This document shows positions 4,711 through 11,107 of a DNA stretch of 11,502 bases, piece by piece. The stretch is from positions 1-11,502 of the forward strand of contig SPCN01000050.1 in assembly GCA_004525465.1 (NCBI GenBank), given 5' to 3'. A model generated the notes under the pieces. That model saw only the letters and a program-made list of their open reading frames with translations, had not been told where the DNA came from and searched no databases. The DNA comes from Chrysiogenales bacterium. Lineage in GTDB: Bacteria > Acidobacteriota > Aminicenantia > UBA2199. A program made the translations under genes and the position numbers. The stretch's first letter is position 1; every line of letters starts with the position of its first letter.

Positions 4711-7464
4711 CTACTTGACCGGGTTGCCGTCGCTGTCGATCACAAAGATATCCGCGATACCGAGTTCGCGAATTTTAGCTTCGATCGCGGTCCGGTCGCC
4801 AACCACGATCCACTGTATGCTTTCAGGATGGATGGCGCTGCGGGCGGCGCGGTTCAAATCCTCTATTTCCAACTGTCGTACCCGCTGAGGATACTGCTTA
4901 TAATAGTCATCGCTCAAGCCAAAGCGCACCATTTCGGTGAGGGAGCGCTGGACCGCGGCCATGGTCTCCCAGAAGCCGGGCAACTTCAGGGTCTGGGTCT
5001 TTTTGGCATTGCCAAATTCATCTGCCGTAATCGGTATTTTACCCAAAATGCCTTCCAACTCTTTGCGAATCTCCTCGATGGTCTCCTTGGTCTTGTCGGC
5101 CTGCACCGGGGCGAAAGCGATGAAAGGCTGCTGGCCGCGAGCCCCGACTAGGAACGAACCGGCGCCGTAACTCCAATGCTTTTCTTCGCGGATATTCATG
5201 TTCAAACGCGAAACGAAACTACCGCCCAGGATGAAATTCACGGTCTCCAGGGCGATGCGTTCGGGGTGGGCCGAAGAAGGGGCCAGCTGCCCGGCGATCA
5301 CCACGGACTGGGGCGAGGCCGGCTTGTCGATAATATAAACGGCGGGCCTGGTCTTGAGGGGCACGGCGGTGATATTTTTGGCCGGGATCGGGCCGGGAAG
5401 CCAATTCTTGAACAGCTTTTCCAGTTTTGGTTTCATCTCCGCCATGGTTGTGTCGCCGACCACGACCAGGGTGGCGTTGTCGGATTTGAACCAGGTCCGG
5501 TGGAAAGCCACCAGATGCTGGCGCGTCAGCTTGGGAACGGAGTTTTCGAAACCGGAACCTGTAAGCGGGTTGCTGTAGGCATGGCCTTCACCAAAAATCA
5601 GCTTCGGGCAAACACGCAAGGCCATGTAGAACGGTGAACTCTTCTCCTGCTGGATCTGGGCGATCTGCAGTTTCTGCAGCCTCATGAAATCGGCCTCGGG
5701 GAATCCGGGGTTGAGTATGATGTCGGCGTAAATGTCCAGGGCGGCGTCCAGCTTCTCCTTCAGCGTGGTCAAGATGACGTAGGAGGAGTCCAGGTCGGAG
5801 CCGCTTACCAGGTTGGCGCCGAGCATGGCAAGCTCTTCGCTGATCTGCAGGGCCGTGCGCCGGGCCGTTCCCTCGTCCAGCATGTCCATGGCCAGTTTGG
5901 CGGTGCCAGGGATCCCCGATTGGTCGGTGGCGAAACCCGCGTCCAATACCAGGTTCATGCGCACCAAAGGCACGGAATGGCGCTCGGCCAGTATGACCTT
6001 CAGGCCGTTTTCCAAAGTGAAACGCTGGAAGTCGGGAAAGTGTACCTCAGGGGCCGGCCCAGGCTCGGGCATTTTGCTGCGGTCTACTGTGCTTTTGCCG
6101 GCCGTCATTTCCGGATAAGGCCGGATTTCCAGGGTGTAGACGCCGTCAGCCAACCATTTGCAAGCCGTCGCTTTCAAGGCGGCGGGTGTGGCCGTAGCGA
6201 TATTTTCCAGGGAAACGCGGTAGGCGTCAGGACTGCCGCCAAAGACCTGGCTGCGGGCCAGGATATCCGACTTGCCGCCGAACCCGCCGATGCGTTCACT
6301 GCCGCGGATGAAACCAGCCAGGAACTGCATGCGCACTTTTTCCAGCTCCTTCAACTCCGGCCCCGAGGCCAGAAAACGCTCCAATTCTTCATCGATCGCT
6401 TTTTCCACCTTGGCCGTTTCCACTCCCGGCTTCACGTCGACCTGGATGGTGAAAAGTCCGGCAATCTCGCGATTGTCGATGTAAACACTCACGTCAGTGG
6501 CAAGCTGATCATCGTAGACCAGGCGCTTGTACAGGCGCGAGGTCTTGCCCGAACCCAGCAACTGCGCGGCCAGAAGCAGGCGGTCGTTTTCCTCGGTGAG
6601 AATCTGCGGCACGTTCCAGATCTTGGTGATCCGGGCCTGCGGCACGCGGTCTTCGACGGTCTGGCGCTGCTCGCCGCTGCGCTTGGCGATCCAGGCCTCG
6701 TGCCGGGCGATGGGCGGTCCCGGGGGGATGTCACCGAAGTATTGCTTGACTTTAGCCAAAGCCGTCTGGGCGTCGATGTCGCCGGCAATGGCGATTACGG
6801 CGTTGTTCGGCCCGTAGTAGGTCGAAAACCACTGGTGGGCGTCCTCCAGCTTGGCGGCCGCAAGGTCTTCCATGGAACCGATCACCGTCCAGGAATAGGG
6901 ATGGCCGGAGGGAAAGCAAGCCTTGGCGATCAGCTCTTCGGCAATGCTATAGGGCTCGTTGTCATACTGCCGCTTCTCGTTCTGCACCACGCCGCGCTGT
7001 TCGTCGAGCTTGGCCTGGTCGATGGCCCCTTTCAGATGGCCCATGCGGTCCGATTCCAGCCACAAAGCCATGTCGAAAGCCGGAGTGGGCACATTCTCGA
7101 AATAGTTGGTCCGATCCTCATTGGTCGTGCCGTTGAGATCGGTGGCCCCGATCTTCTGCATGGGCTTGAAGTAATCATCGTTGTAATTCTCACTACCATT
7201 GAACATCAGGTGCTCGAACAGGTGGGCGAAACCCGTCCGTCCGGGTTTTTCGTTTTTGGAACCCACGTGGTACCAGACGTTGAAGGCCACGATCGGCGCC
7301 TTGTGGTCCTCGTGGACAATGAGCGTCAAGCCGTTGTCCAGGATGAACTTCTGGTACGGAATATCAATTTTTCCGGCCGCGGCGGCTTCACCCAGGGCAC
7401 CGCTTCCTGCCAAAGATAACAGTATCATTGCCGACAATCCCCAATTGATCGCTTTTTTTGACAT
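4711..7464 (-). CDS. Periplasmic M16-family zinc metalloprotease, two fused halves (917 aa)
   Basis: The protein begins with a Sec-type signal peptide (two lysines at 3-4, hydrophobic core to about residue 20, cleavage probably near A-A-A-A-G at 27-31). The N-terminal half carries the inverted zinc motif H-L-F-E-H (81-85), in which Glu84 is catalytic and His81 and His85 bind zinc, with the distal ligand Glu163 in V-V-Q-N-E-K. This matches the HxxEH plus downstream Glu pattern of the pitrilysin/insulinase family. The second half (from about 475) is a homologous copy that has lost the motif (A-K-L-A-M-D at 522-527). It keeps the R-E-E-K-H-W-S-Y segment (Arg759, Tyr766), which in M16 proteins helps bind substrate. 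The length is normal for a fused active/inactive pair. It probably degrades peptides in the periplasm. The start is firm: AAGGAGGT lies seven bases before the ATG. It is transcribed divergently from the glycoside hydrolase and upstream of the membrane-protein gene. Confidence 0.95.
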   Translation of the reverse strand: MSKKAINWGLSAMILLSLAGSGALGEAAAAGKIDIPYQKFILDNGLTLIVHEDHKAPIVAFNVWYHVGSKNEKPGRTGFAHLFEHLMFNGSENYNDDYFKPMQKIGATDLNGTTNEDRTNYFENVPTPAFDMALWLESDRMGHLKGAIDQAKLDEQRGVVQNEKRQYDNEPYSIAEELIAKACFPSGHPYSWTVIGSMEDLAAAKLEDAHQWFSTYYGPNNAVIAIAGDIDAQTALAKVKQYFGDIPPGPPIARHEAWIAKRSGEQRQTVEDRVPQARITKIWNVPQILTEENDRLLLAAQLLGSGKTSRLYKRLVYDDQLATDVSVYIDNREIAGLFTIQVDVKPGVETAKVEKAIDEELERFLASGPELKELEKVRMQFLAGFIRGSERIGGFGGKSDILARSQVFGGSPDAYRVSLENIATATPAALKATACKWLADGVYTLEIRPYPEMTAGKSTVDRSKMPEPGPAPEVHFPDFQRFTLENGLKVILAERHSVPLVRMNLVLDAGFATDQSGIPGTAKLAMDMLDEGTARRTALQISEELAMLGANLVSGSDLDSSYVILTTLKEKLDAALDIYADIILNPGFPEADFMRLQKLQIAQIQQEKSSPFYMALRVCPKLIFGEGHAYSNPLTGSGFENSVPKLTRQHLVAFHRTWFKSDNATLVVVGDTTMAEMKPKLEKLFKNWLPGPIPAKNITAVPLKTRPAVYIIDKPASPQSVVIAGQLAPSSAHPERIALETVNFILGGSFVSRLNMNIREEKHWSYGAGSFLVGARGQQPFIAFAPVQADKTKETIEEIRKELEGILGKIPITADEFGNAKKTQTLKLPGFWETMAAVQRSLTEMVRFGLSDDYYKQYPQRVRQLEIEDLNRAARSAIHPESIQWIVVGDRTAIEAKIRELGIADIFVIDSDGNPVK

Positions 7465-7490
7465 AGTAAAACCTCCTTAATCATAGTCAT

Positions 7491-7520
7491 ATTCTAACAT
7501 AAATAGTCGATATTTTTTAA
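7491..7520 (-). promoter_or_regulatory. Likely promoter of the M16 protease gene
   Basis: On the minus strand a -10-like TAGAAT (7491-7496, 5 of 6) is preceded, after an 18-bp spacer, by TTAAAA (7515-7520, 4 of 6) in very AT-rich DNA. It lies about 27 bases upstream of the ATG, with the AAGGAGGT ribosome site between. Confidence 0.45.
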
Positions 7521-7552
7521 AATCACGACCAGGCTCCAACGCCAGATTCCAT

Positions 7553-7581
7553 TTGCAACCCTGGAGTCATTCCATTACAAT
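7553..7581 (+). promoter_or_regulatory. Likely promoter of the glycoside hydrolase gene, leaderless arrangement
   Basis: TTGCAA (7553-7558, 4 of 6), a 17-bp spacer and TACAAT (7576-7581, 5 of 6). The -10 box ends only 6 bp before the first ATG at 7588, so transcription would begin at or next to that codon and leave no room for a ribosome site. Confidence 0.45.
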
Positions 7582-7587
7582 GACCTG

Positions 7588-8604
7588 ATGAGCTGGCTGC
7601 TGAGAATCTGTTTCGCATTCTGGCTGCGCGGCAGATCATTGATAAATAAAATAATTTATAAAGCAAGCATGGTTTCCGGGCCGCTTTTTTTACGGGATAA
7701 TAAAATCAGGTTGCCCTTCATGGAAGGTGTCAACCTGCCCTGGCTGCGTTACGGGAACGATTTCGGCGCCAACGCCTGGAGTGCGGAGGGCGGCGTGTCA
7801 AGACCGCAAGAGCGGGAAAAGCTGCGGCGCGTTTTTAAGGGGTTGCAGGAACGGGGAGTTCGCACTCTACGCTGGTTCCTTTTCTGCGACGGCAGGGCCG
7901 GCATCCGCTTCACTCCGGCAGGCACCCCGGTCGGGCCAGATACTTTTCTGTTCGCCGACCTGGACACCGCGCTGGAAATCGCTTCCGCCTGCCGCTTGAA
8001 GATCATCTTCGTACTGTTCGATTATCTGTGGTTCGCTAAAGCCCTCATGATCAAAGGCGTCCAGGTCCGCGGCCGCAGCGGAATCATCAATGGGGCCTAC
8101 AAACAATGGGCCCTGCAGCGCCGGGTATTGCGGCCGCTTTTCGAACATTACGGCAGCTCTAACGTCATCCTGGCCTGGGATATCATCAACGAGCCAGAAT
8201 GGGCCACGCGCGGGTTCGGCGGCGGCATTTCCGGAAACGCCATCACTTTTTTGACCATGCGCCGCTTCATCAAAAGCACAGCCCGACTGATCCATCGCTA
8301 TACCGGTCACCTGGCCACGGTCGGACTGGGCAACGCCGCCGGGCTGACTTTGGTGCGGGACTGCGGTCTCGACTTCTACCAGGTGCACTGGTACGACCGT
8401 TGGGAAGCCACCGCTCCGCTCGACCGGCCGGTGGCCGCGCTGGATCTCGACCGGCCGCTGCTCCTGGGCGAGTTCCCGACCAAGAATTCTACCCGCCCGG
8501 CGTCGGCGATCGTGTCCGCCTGCAAAAAGAACGGTTATTGCGGAGCCCTGGCCTGGTCCCTGCTGGCAACCGACCGCTCATCAGGGATCGATCCGGACAA
8601 CTGA
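7588..8604 (+). CDS. Clan GH-A glycoside hydrolase (GH5/cellulase-like)
   Basis: A 338-residue protein with the hallmarks of a retaining (beta/alpha)8 glycosidase. There is a G-V-N-L-P-W start of the barrel (47-52), and the acid/base glutamate is in D-I-I-N-E-P-E (Asn201-Glu202). A substrate-site H-W-Y lies at 267-269, the nucleophile glutamate is in L-L-L-G-E-F (Glu295), and A-W-S is at 322-324. The size and motif order suit family GH5 or a near relative; the substrate (beta-mannan, cellulose or another beta-glycan) cannot be told. There is no clear cleavable signal peptide; residues 1-20 are only a short basic/hydrophobic stretch, so the location is uncertain. The start is uncertain: the ATG at 7588 has no ribosome site and sits 6 bp after a -10 box. 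ATGs at 7669 and 7720 also lack good sites, and the codons before about 7700 are more AT-rich than the rest. The next gene follows after 70 bp on the same strand. Confidence 0.85.
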   Translation: MSWLLRICFAFWLRGRSLINKIIYKASMVSGPLFLRDNKIRLPFMEGVNLPWLRYGNDFGANAWSAEGGVSRPQEREKLRRVFKGLQERGVRTLRWFLFCDGRAGIRFTPAGTPVGPDTFLFADLDTALEIASACRLKIIFVLFDYLWFAKALMIKGVQVRGRSGIINGAYKQWALQRRVLRPLFEHYGSSNVILAWDIINEPEWATRGFGGGISGNAITFLTMRRFIKSTARLIHRYTGHLATVGLGNAAGLTLVRDCGLDFYQVHWYDRWEATAPLDRPVAALDLDRPLLLGEFPTKNSTRPASAIVSACKKNGYCGALAWSLLATDRSSGIDPDN

Positions 8605-8674
8605 GCATTCCTCGCCTGAAGGCCAAGCGGAACTTTTCTGCTTCTGCTGCGTTATATCTATTTCAGGAGGAATC

Positions 8675-9445
8675 ATGAAAAAATTCGCCTTAATGATCAT
8701 TTTACTGGTAGCGGTTTTGGCATCCGTTCAGGCGGCGCAGAGCCGGGAGACCCTCAGCCTGGATGCCAGCGGCTGCAAGTCAATGCACATCGATTGCGGC
8801 GCCGGGTATTTGAAAGTCAAGGGAGAAGATAAACTGGAGCAGATCGAGGTCAAAGCCATTCTCCATGTCAAGGGCATAGCCGCAAGCGAACTGCCGGCAT
8901 TCAAGAAAGAATACGTCACACTGAAACTTGATAAAGTCGGCGGCAAAGCCACGCTTACAGCCGAGATCGAATCGGGATTTTCGCTGGCGACCCTCTTCGA
9001 AAGCCATGATGCGCGCATCGACCTTGAAATCCGCCTGCCGCGCCGCCTGGCGCTGGCAGTGGAAGATGGATCCGGTGATAGCGAGATCCGTTTTATAGAC
9101 GGCGATCTGCAATTCAAAGATGGTTCGGGGGACATCCTCCTGGAAGAGATCGGCGGCGCTGTGGAGATCGACGACGGTTCGGGCGAAATGTTCCTGACCG
9201 CTATCAAAGGCAACGTAAATATCGATGACGGTTCGGGTGAAATTGAATTGAAAGAAGTCGGAGGCGATGTTGTTGTTGATGACGGCTCAGGGGAGATCAG
9301 GATTTTTCACGTCCAGGGCTCGGTGGAGATCGACGATGGTTCGGGAGATATCATCATCGACGGTGTGGAAAAAGACGTGACCATCAAGGAAGCCGGCAGC
9401 GGCGATGTGCAAATCCGCAACGTCAAGGGCAAGGTCAGGAAATAA
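8675..9445 (+). CDS. Exported DGSG-repeat beta-solenoid-type protein (DUF4097-like)
   Basis: A 256-residue protein with a cleavable signal peptide (MKK, hydrophobic to about residue 19, cleavage after A-Q-A or nearby) and a strong CAGGAGG ribosome site. Residues 131-238 are six repeats at an exact 18-residue step, each opening with D-G-S-G (131, 149, 167, 185, 203, 221), followed by a beta-prone stretch such as E-I-x-L and a second strand ending V-x-I-D. A seventh unit, A-G-S-G at 240, is displaced by one residue. This layout fits the DUF4097/toast-rack group of right-handed beta-solenoid proteins, with one rung per repeat. The N-terminal half (24-130) is a non-repetitive beta-rich domain with a conserved-looking G-A-G-Y-L-K-V-K. 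It is probably periplasmic or surface-exposed; function unknown. It may be cotranscribed with the glycoside hydrolase 70 bp upstream. Confidence 0.85.
   Translation: MKKFALMIILLVAVLASVQAAQSRETLSLDASGCKSMHIDCGAGYLKVKGEDKLEQIEVKAILHVKGIAASELPAFKKEYVTLKLDKVGGKATLTAEIESGFSLATLFESHDARIDLEIRLPRRLALAVEDGSGDSEIRFIDGDLQFKDGSGDILLEEIGGAVEIDDGSGEMFLTAIKGNVNIDDGSGEIELKEVGGDVVVDDGSGEIRIFHVQGSVEIDDGSGDIIIDGVEKDVTIKEAGSGDVQIRNVKGKVRK
9065..9391 (+). repeat. 54-bp tandem coding repeats
   Basis: The DGSG repeats are visible at the DNA level as 54-bp units starting at 9065, 9119, 9173, 9227, 9281 and 9335. The stretch around GAYGGTTCGGG recurs nearly unchanged, while other codons have drifted. This suggests in-frame tandem duplication followed by divergence. 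Confidence 0.75.
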
Positions 9446-9464
9446 TAAAATCAATAGACAAATT

Positions 9465-9660
9465 CGTGACGCGTAACGCGTGACACGTGACGAGGTAAGA
9501 GCCAGACTGAGTTCAAAGTAAAAAGTATAAAGTAAGAAAGGTGTTTAGCGAACTATCTATTCTCCATATGCGGTAATTGCTTCTTACTTTTTCCATTTTT
9601 CTTTACAATTTATGCTTAATTTTCCTATTTTCAACATCGAACATCGAACTTCGAACTCTA
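9465..9660. repeat. Nested heptamer-period element C (three different words)
   Basis: Four arrays with a 7-bp step lie in the gap between two convergent genes. The outer left array, 9465-9492, has units CGTGACG, CGTAACG, CGTGACA, CGTGACG. The inner left array, 9514-9540, has CAAAGTA, AAAAGTA, TAAAGTA and a partial unit. The inner right array, about 9581-9604, is the imperfect reverse complement of the inner left one (20 of 24 positions pair with 9515-9538). The outer right array, 9633-9660, has AACATCG, AACATCG, AACTTCG, AACTCTA. The core from 9541 to 9580 is 40 nt. The outer right array ends exactly on the stop codon of the minus-strand cyclase gene. The outer arrays do not share a word, so this may be two superposed elements. 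Confidence 0.75.
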
Positions 9661-10299
9661 TTCTTTGATAATGGCCACTGCTCGTACAGGCGAGCCATCG
9701 CCAGCGGGAATTTTAAGCGGCAGGCAGGAAAAAATGAACTCTTTGCCGAGCAGCGTGCCGAGATTGTCAAGGTTCTCGATGATGATCATGTTGTTCGCGA
9801 AAAATACTTTGTGAACGGGAACGGACGTCGATTCGACCTCATCGACCGATATCATGTCCACACCGAACCCTTTTAAACGGAAACCGGTAAGCCACTGGGC
9901 CGCGTCCCGGGAAAGCACAGGGTAGGAGGAAAAATATCGGTCCTCACCCCAGTGGCGCGCCCATCCCGAGTGCAACAAGGCGAACTCGACCCCGTTCAGG
10001 CTTTCTTTATAAGGTTCAAGGTCAGCGATCTCGATCTTGTCACCGCTGACAGCGGCAACGTCCAGGACGAGGCCCGCTCCCAAAAAGCGGTCGACGGCCA
10101 ATTCGTCCAGGGTGGCGGCGCCTGGCAGAATATGGCCGGGAGCATCAATGTGCGTTCCAACATGGGAGAAGAGCTGGAACGATTTTTCGGCAAAACCATG
10201 CTTGGCGATGGTGAAGGCATCGGCAATCCTGGGCGGTTCCGTGCCCGGGAATATCGGCATGGATTCGCTAATGAAATGGCTCAGGTCAATGACAGTCAT
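9658..10299 (-). CDS. Cyclase-family metal-dependent hydrolase (kynurenine formamidase-like)
   Basis: A 213-residue protein with the defining motif of the cyclase family (PF04199), H-x-G-T-H-x-D-x-P-x-H, here His46, Gly48-Thr49-His50, Asp52, Pro54 and His56. In characterised relatives these residues bind a metal ion (zinc or manganese) and act in amide or lactam hydrolysis. Further family marks are the D-L-S-H start, P-x-F-P-G-T (16-20), the L-L-H-S-G-W segment and the C-terminal A-G-D-G-S-P-V-R-A. The family includes kynurenine formamidase, isatin hydrolase and many proteins of unknown substrate; no other tryptophan-pathway gene is nearby, so I do not assign kynB. The ATG has no ribosome site of its own and overlaps the stop of a 24-codon ORF (ATGA), so translation is probably coupled. 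The gene probably belongs to the minus-strand operon starting beyond the window's right edge. Confidence 0.93.
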   Translation of the reverse strand: MTVIDLSHFISESMPIFPGTEPPRIADAFTIAKHGFAEKSFQLFSHVGTHIDAPGHILPGAATLDELAVDRFLGAGLVLDVAAVSGDKIEIADLEPYKESLNGVEFALLHSGWARHWGEDRYFSSYPVLSRDAAQWLTGFRLKGFGVDMISVDEVESTSVPVHKVFFANNMIIIENLDNLGTLLGKEFIFSCLPLKIPAGDGSPVRAVAIIKE

Positions 10300-10370
10300 G
10301 GAACGAGGTTTTTCTTGACAAATCGATTTATCATCCAGGCAACTTCAAGGTTGCGTTTGATAAGACTCAT
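10296..10370 (-). CDS. 24-residue small ORF translationally coupled to the cyclase gene
   Basis: On the minus strand an ATG at 10370, preceded by an AAGGA ribosome site with 7-nt spacing, opens a 24-codon frame. It begins MSLIKRNLEVAW, ends K-K-N-L-V-P and is strongly basic. Its TGA overlaps the ATG of the cyclase gene by two bases. The cyclase ATG lacks its own site, so ribosomes finishing the small ORF would restart there. It lies 32 bp after the zinc-ribbon gene. It may be a leader whose only role is coupling, or a real small protein; the peptide is not recognised. Confidence 0.5.
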   Translation of the reverse strand: MSLIKRNLEVAWMINRFVKKNLVP

Positions 10371-10402
10371 AATTGATCCTTTTTTTTGAAAAACAATTAT
10401 TC

Positions 10403-11092
10403 CTAACGAAATATCTTTTTCAATAGCCTGCCGATCAGGGGCAGAAGTTGCAATTCAAAATCATCGGGCCCGCGATAGGGTTCGGGCCGCGAGTGCGAAA
10501 AAGTCATGTCGATTTTGCTGAATTGCAGATTTTTTTTCTCCTGTTCGAGCTCCAATCTGCTTATTTCGAGTTCTTTCTGCTTTTGTAAAATACGGCCCCC
10601 GGCCTTTACCCATTCGAGTATCTGGCGCAGTTCGCCGCCGTCGAGCCACATGCCATGGTCGCGGCACCGGTCAGCGATTACGCCGCTGCGGGAACCAAAG
10701 TTGATCCGATTCATCAGTTTGCGGCATACCGGGCAGTCGATATAGGAAATAGGATATTCGCTGTTACGCTTGACGTTCTGCACCTCGTTCAGGCGCTGGG
10801 AGTCAATGGCGTGGACATTGGTCACGGCCTTTTCCAGGAGGGCTTCCAACTCACCGGGATCGAAAAAAAGGCCGAGACAGTGTTCACAGCGCTCAATTAA
10901 AAATTTCTCTCCCAAGCGCAGATCGATGGTCTGCAGGAACATGTGGCAGCGCGGACAAAGCCGCTCTGATTGGGGCTTTTCGACCGTGAAACGGTGAACC
11001 ACCGACAGGTCGACGTCCTGGCGGGTATTGCAGTATGAACAGACAAGCAGCGTCCCGGTCAGGGCGGCACCGCAATTCTTGCAATTTGCCAT
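10403..11092 (-). CDS. Triple zinc-ribbon protein (zf-TFIIB type) with coiled coil
   Basis: A 229-residue protein with three metal-binding modules. The first is an N-terminal ribbon (Cys4, Cys7, Cys18, Cys21). The second, Cys46/Cys49 and Cys69/Cys72, is followed by L-G-L-F-F-D-P-G-E-L. The third, Cys120/Cys123 and Cys143/His146, is followed by G-M-W-L-D-G-G-E-L. The latter two match the bacterial zf-TFIIB pattern, in which the second knuckle precedes a W/F-x-D-x-G-E-L motif; a His as fourth ligand in R-D-H-G-x-W is a common variant. A charged Glu/Lys-rich coiled coil (about 163-191) and a basic C-terminus (K-K-I-F-R) follow. There is no signal or membrane helix, so it is cytosolic. Such proteins are poorly understood; binding of nucleic acid or protein partners is inference. 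The start is 15 bp after the upstream gene's stop, with only a weak, distant AGGGGAT site, suggesting cotranscription and perhaps reinitiation. Confidence 0.88.
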   Translation of the reverse strand: MANCKNCGAALTGTLLVCSYCNTRQDVDLSVVHRFTVEKPQSERLCPRCHMFLQTIDLRLGEKFLIERCEHCLGLFFDPGELEALLEKAVTNVHAIDSQRLNEVQNVKRNSEYPISYIDCPVCRKLMNRINFGSRSGVIADRCRDHGMWLDGGELRQILEWVKAGGRILQKQKELEISRLELEQEKKNLQFSKIDMTFSHSRPEPYRGPDDFELQLLPLIGRLLKKIFR

Positions 11093-11107
11093 TTTGAATT
11101 AAATCCC

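Noticed and set aside
5920..7419. 499-residue plus-strand open frame opposite the M16 protease
   Set aside because: The minus-strand frame has a signal peptide, zinc motif and perfect ribosome site. The plus-strand frame has no recognisable domain or ribosome site and arises from GC-rich codon bias.
8605..8674. Separate promoter for the DGSG-repeat gene (TATATC box)
   Set aside because: No acceptable -35 hexamer lies at the right distance; readthrough from the glycoside hydrolase is as likely.
8199..8678. 159-residue plus-strand frame overlapping the glycoside hydrolase
   Set aside because: It is rich in Arg, Pro and Gly with no domain, and shares DNA with the catalytic part of the glycosidase.
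9065..9391. RTX calcium-binding nonapeptides
   Set aside because: The step of 18 residues is twice nine, but the GGxGxDxUx consensus is absent; the units are DGSG followed by two strands.
9952..10389. 145-residue plus-strand frame opposite the cyclase gene
   Set aside because: It is antisense to the HxGTHxDxPxH-containing frame and has no motif or ribosome site.
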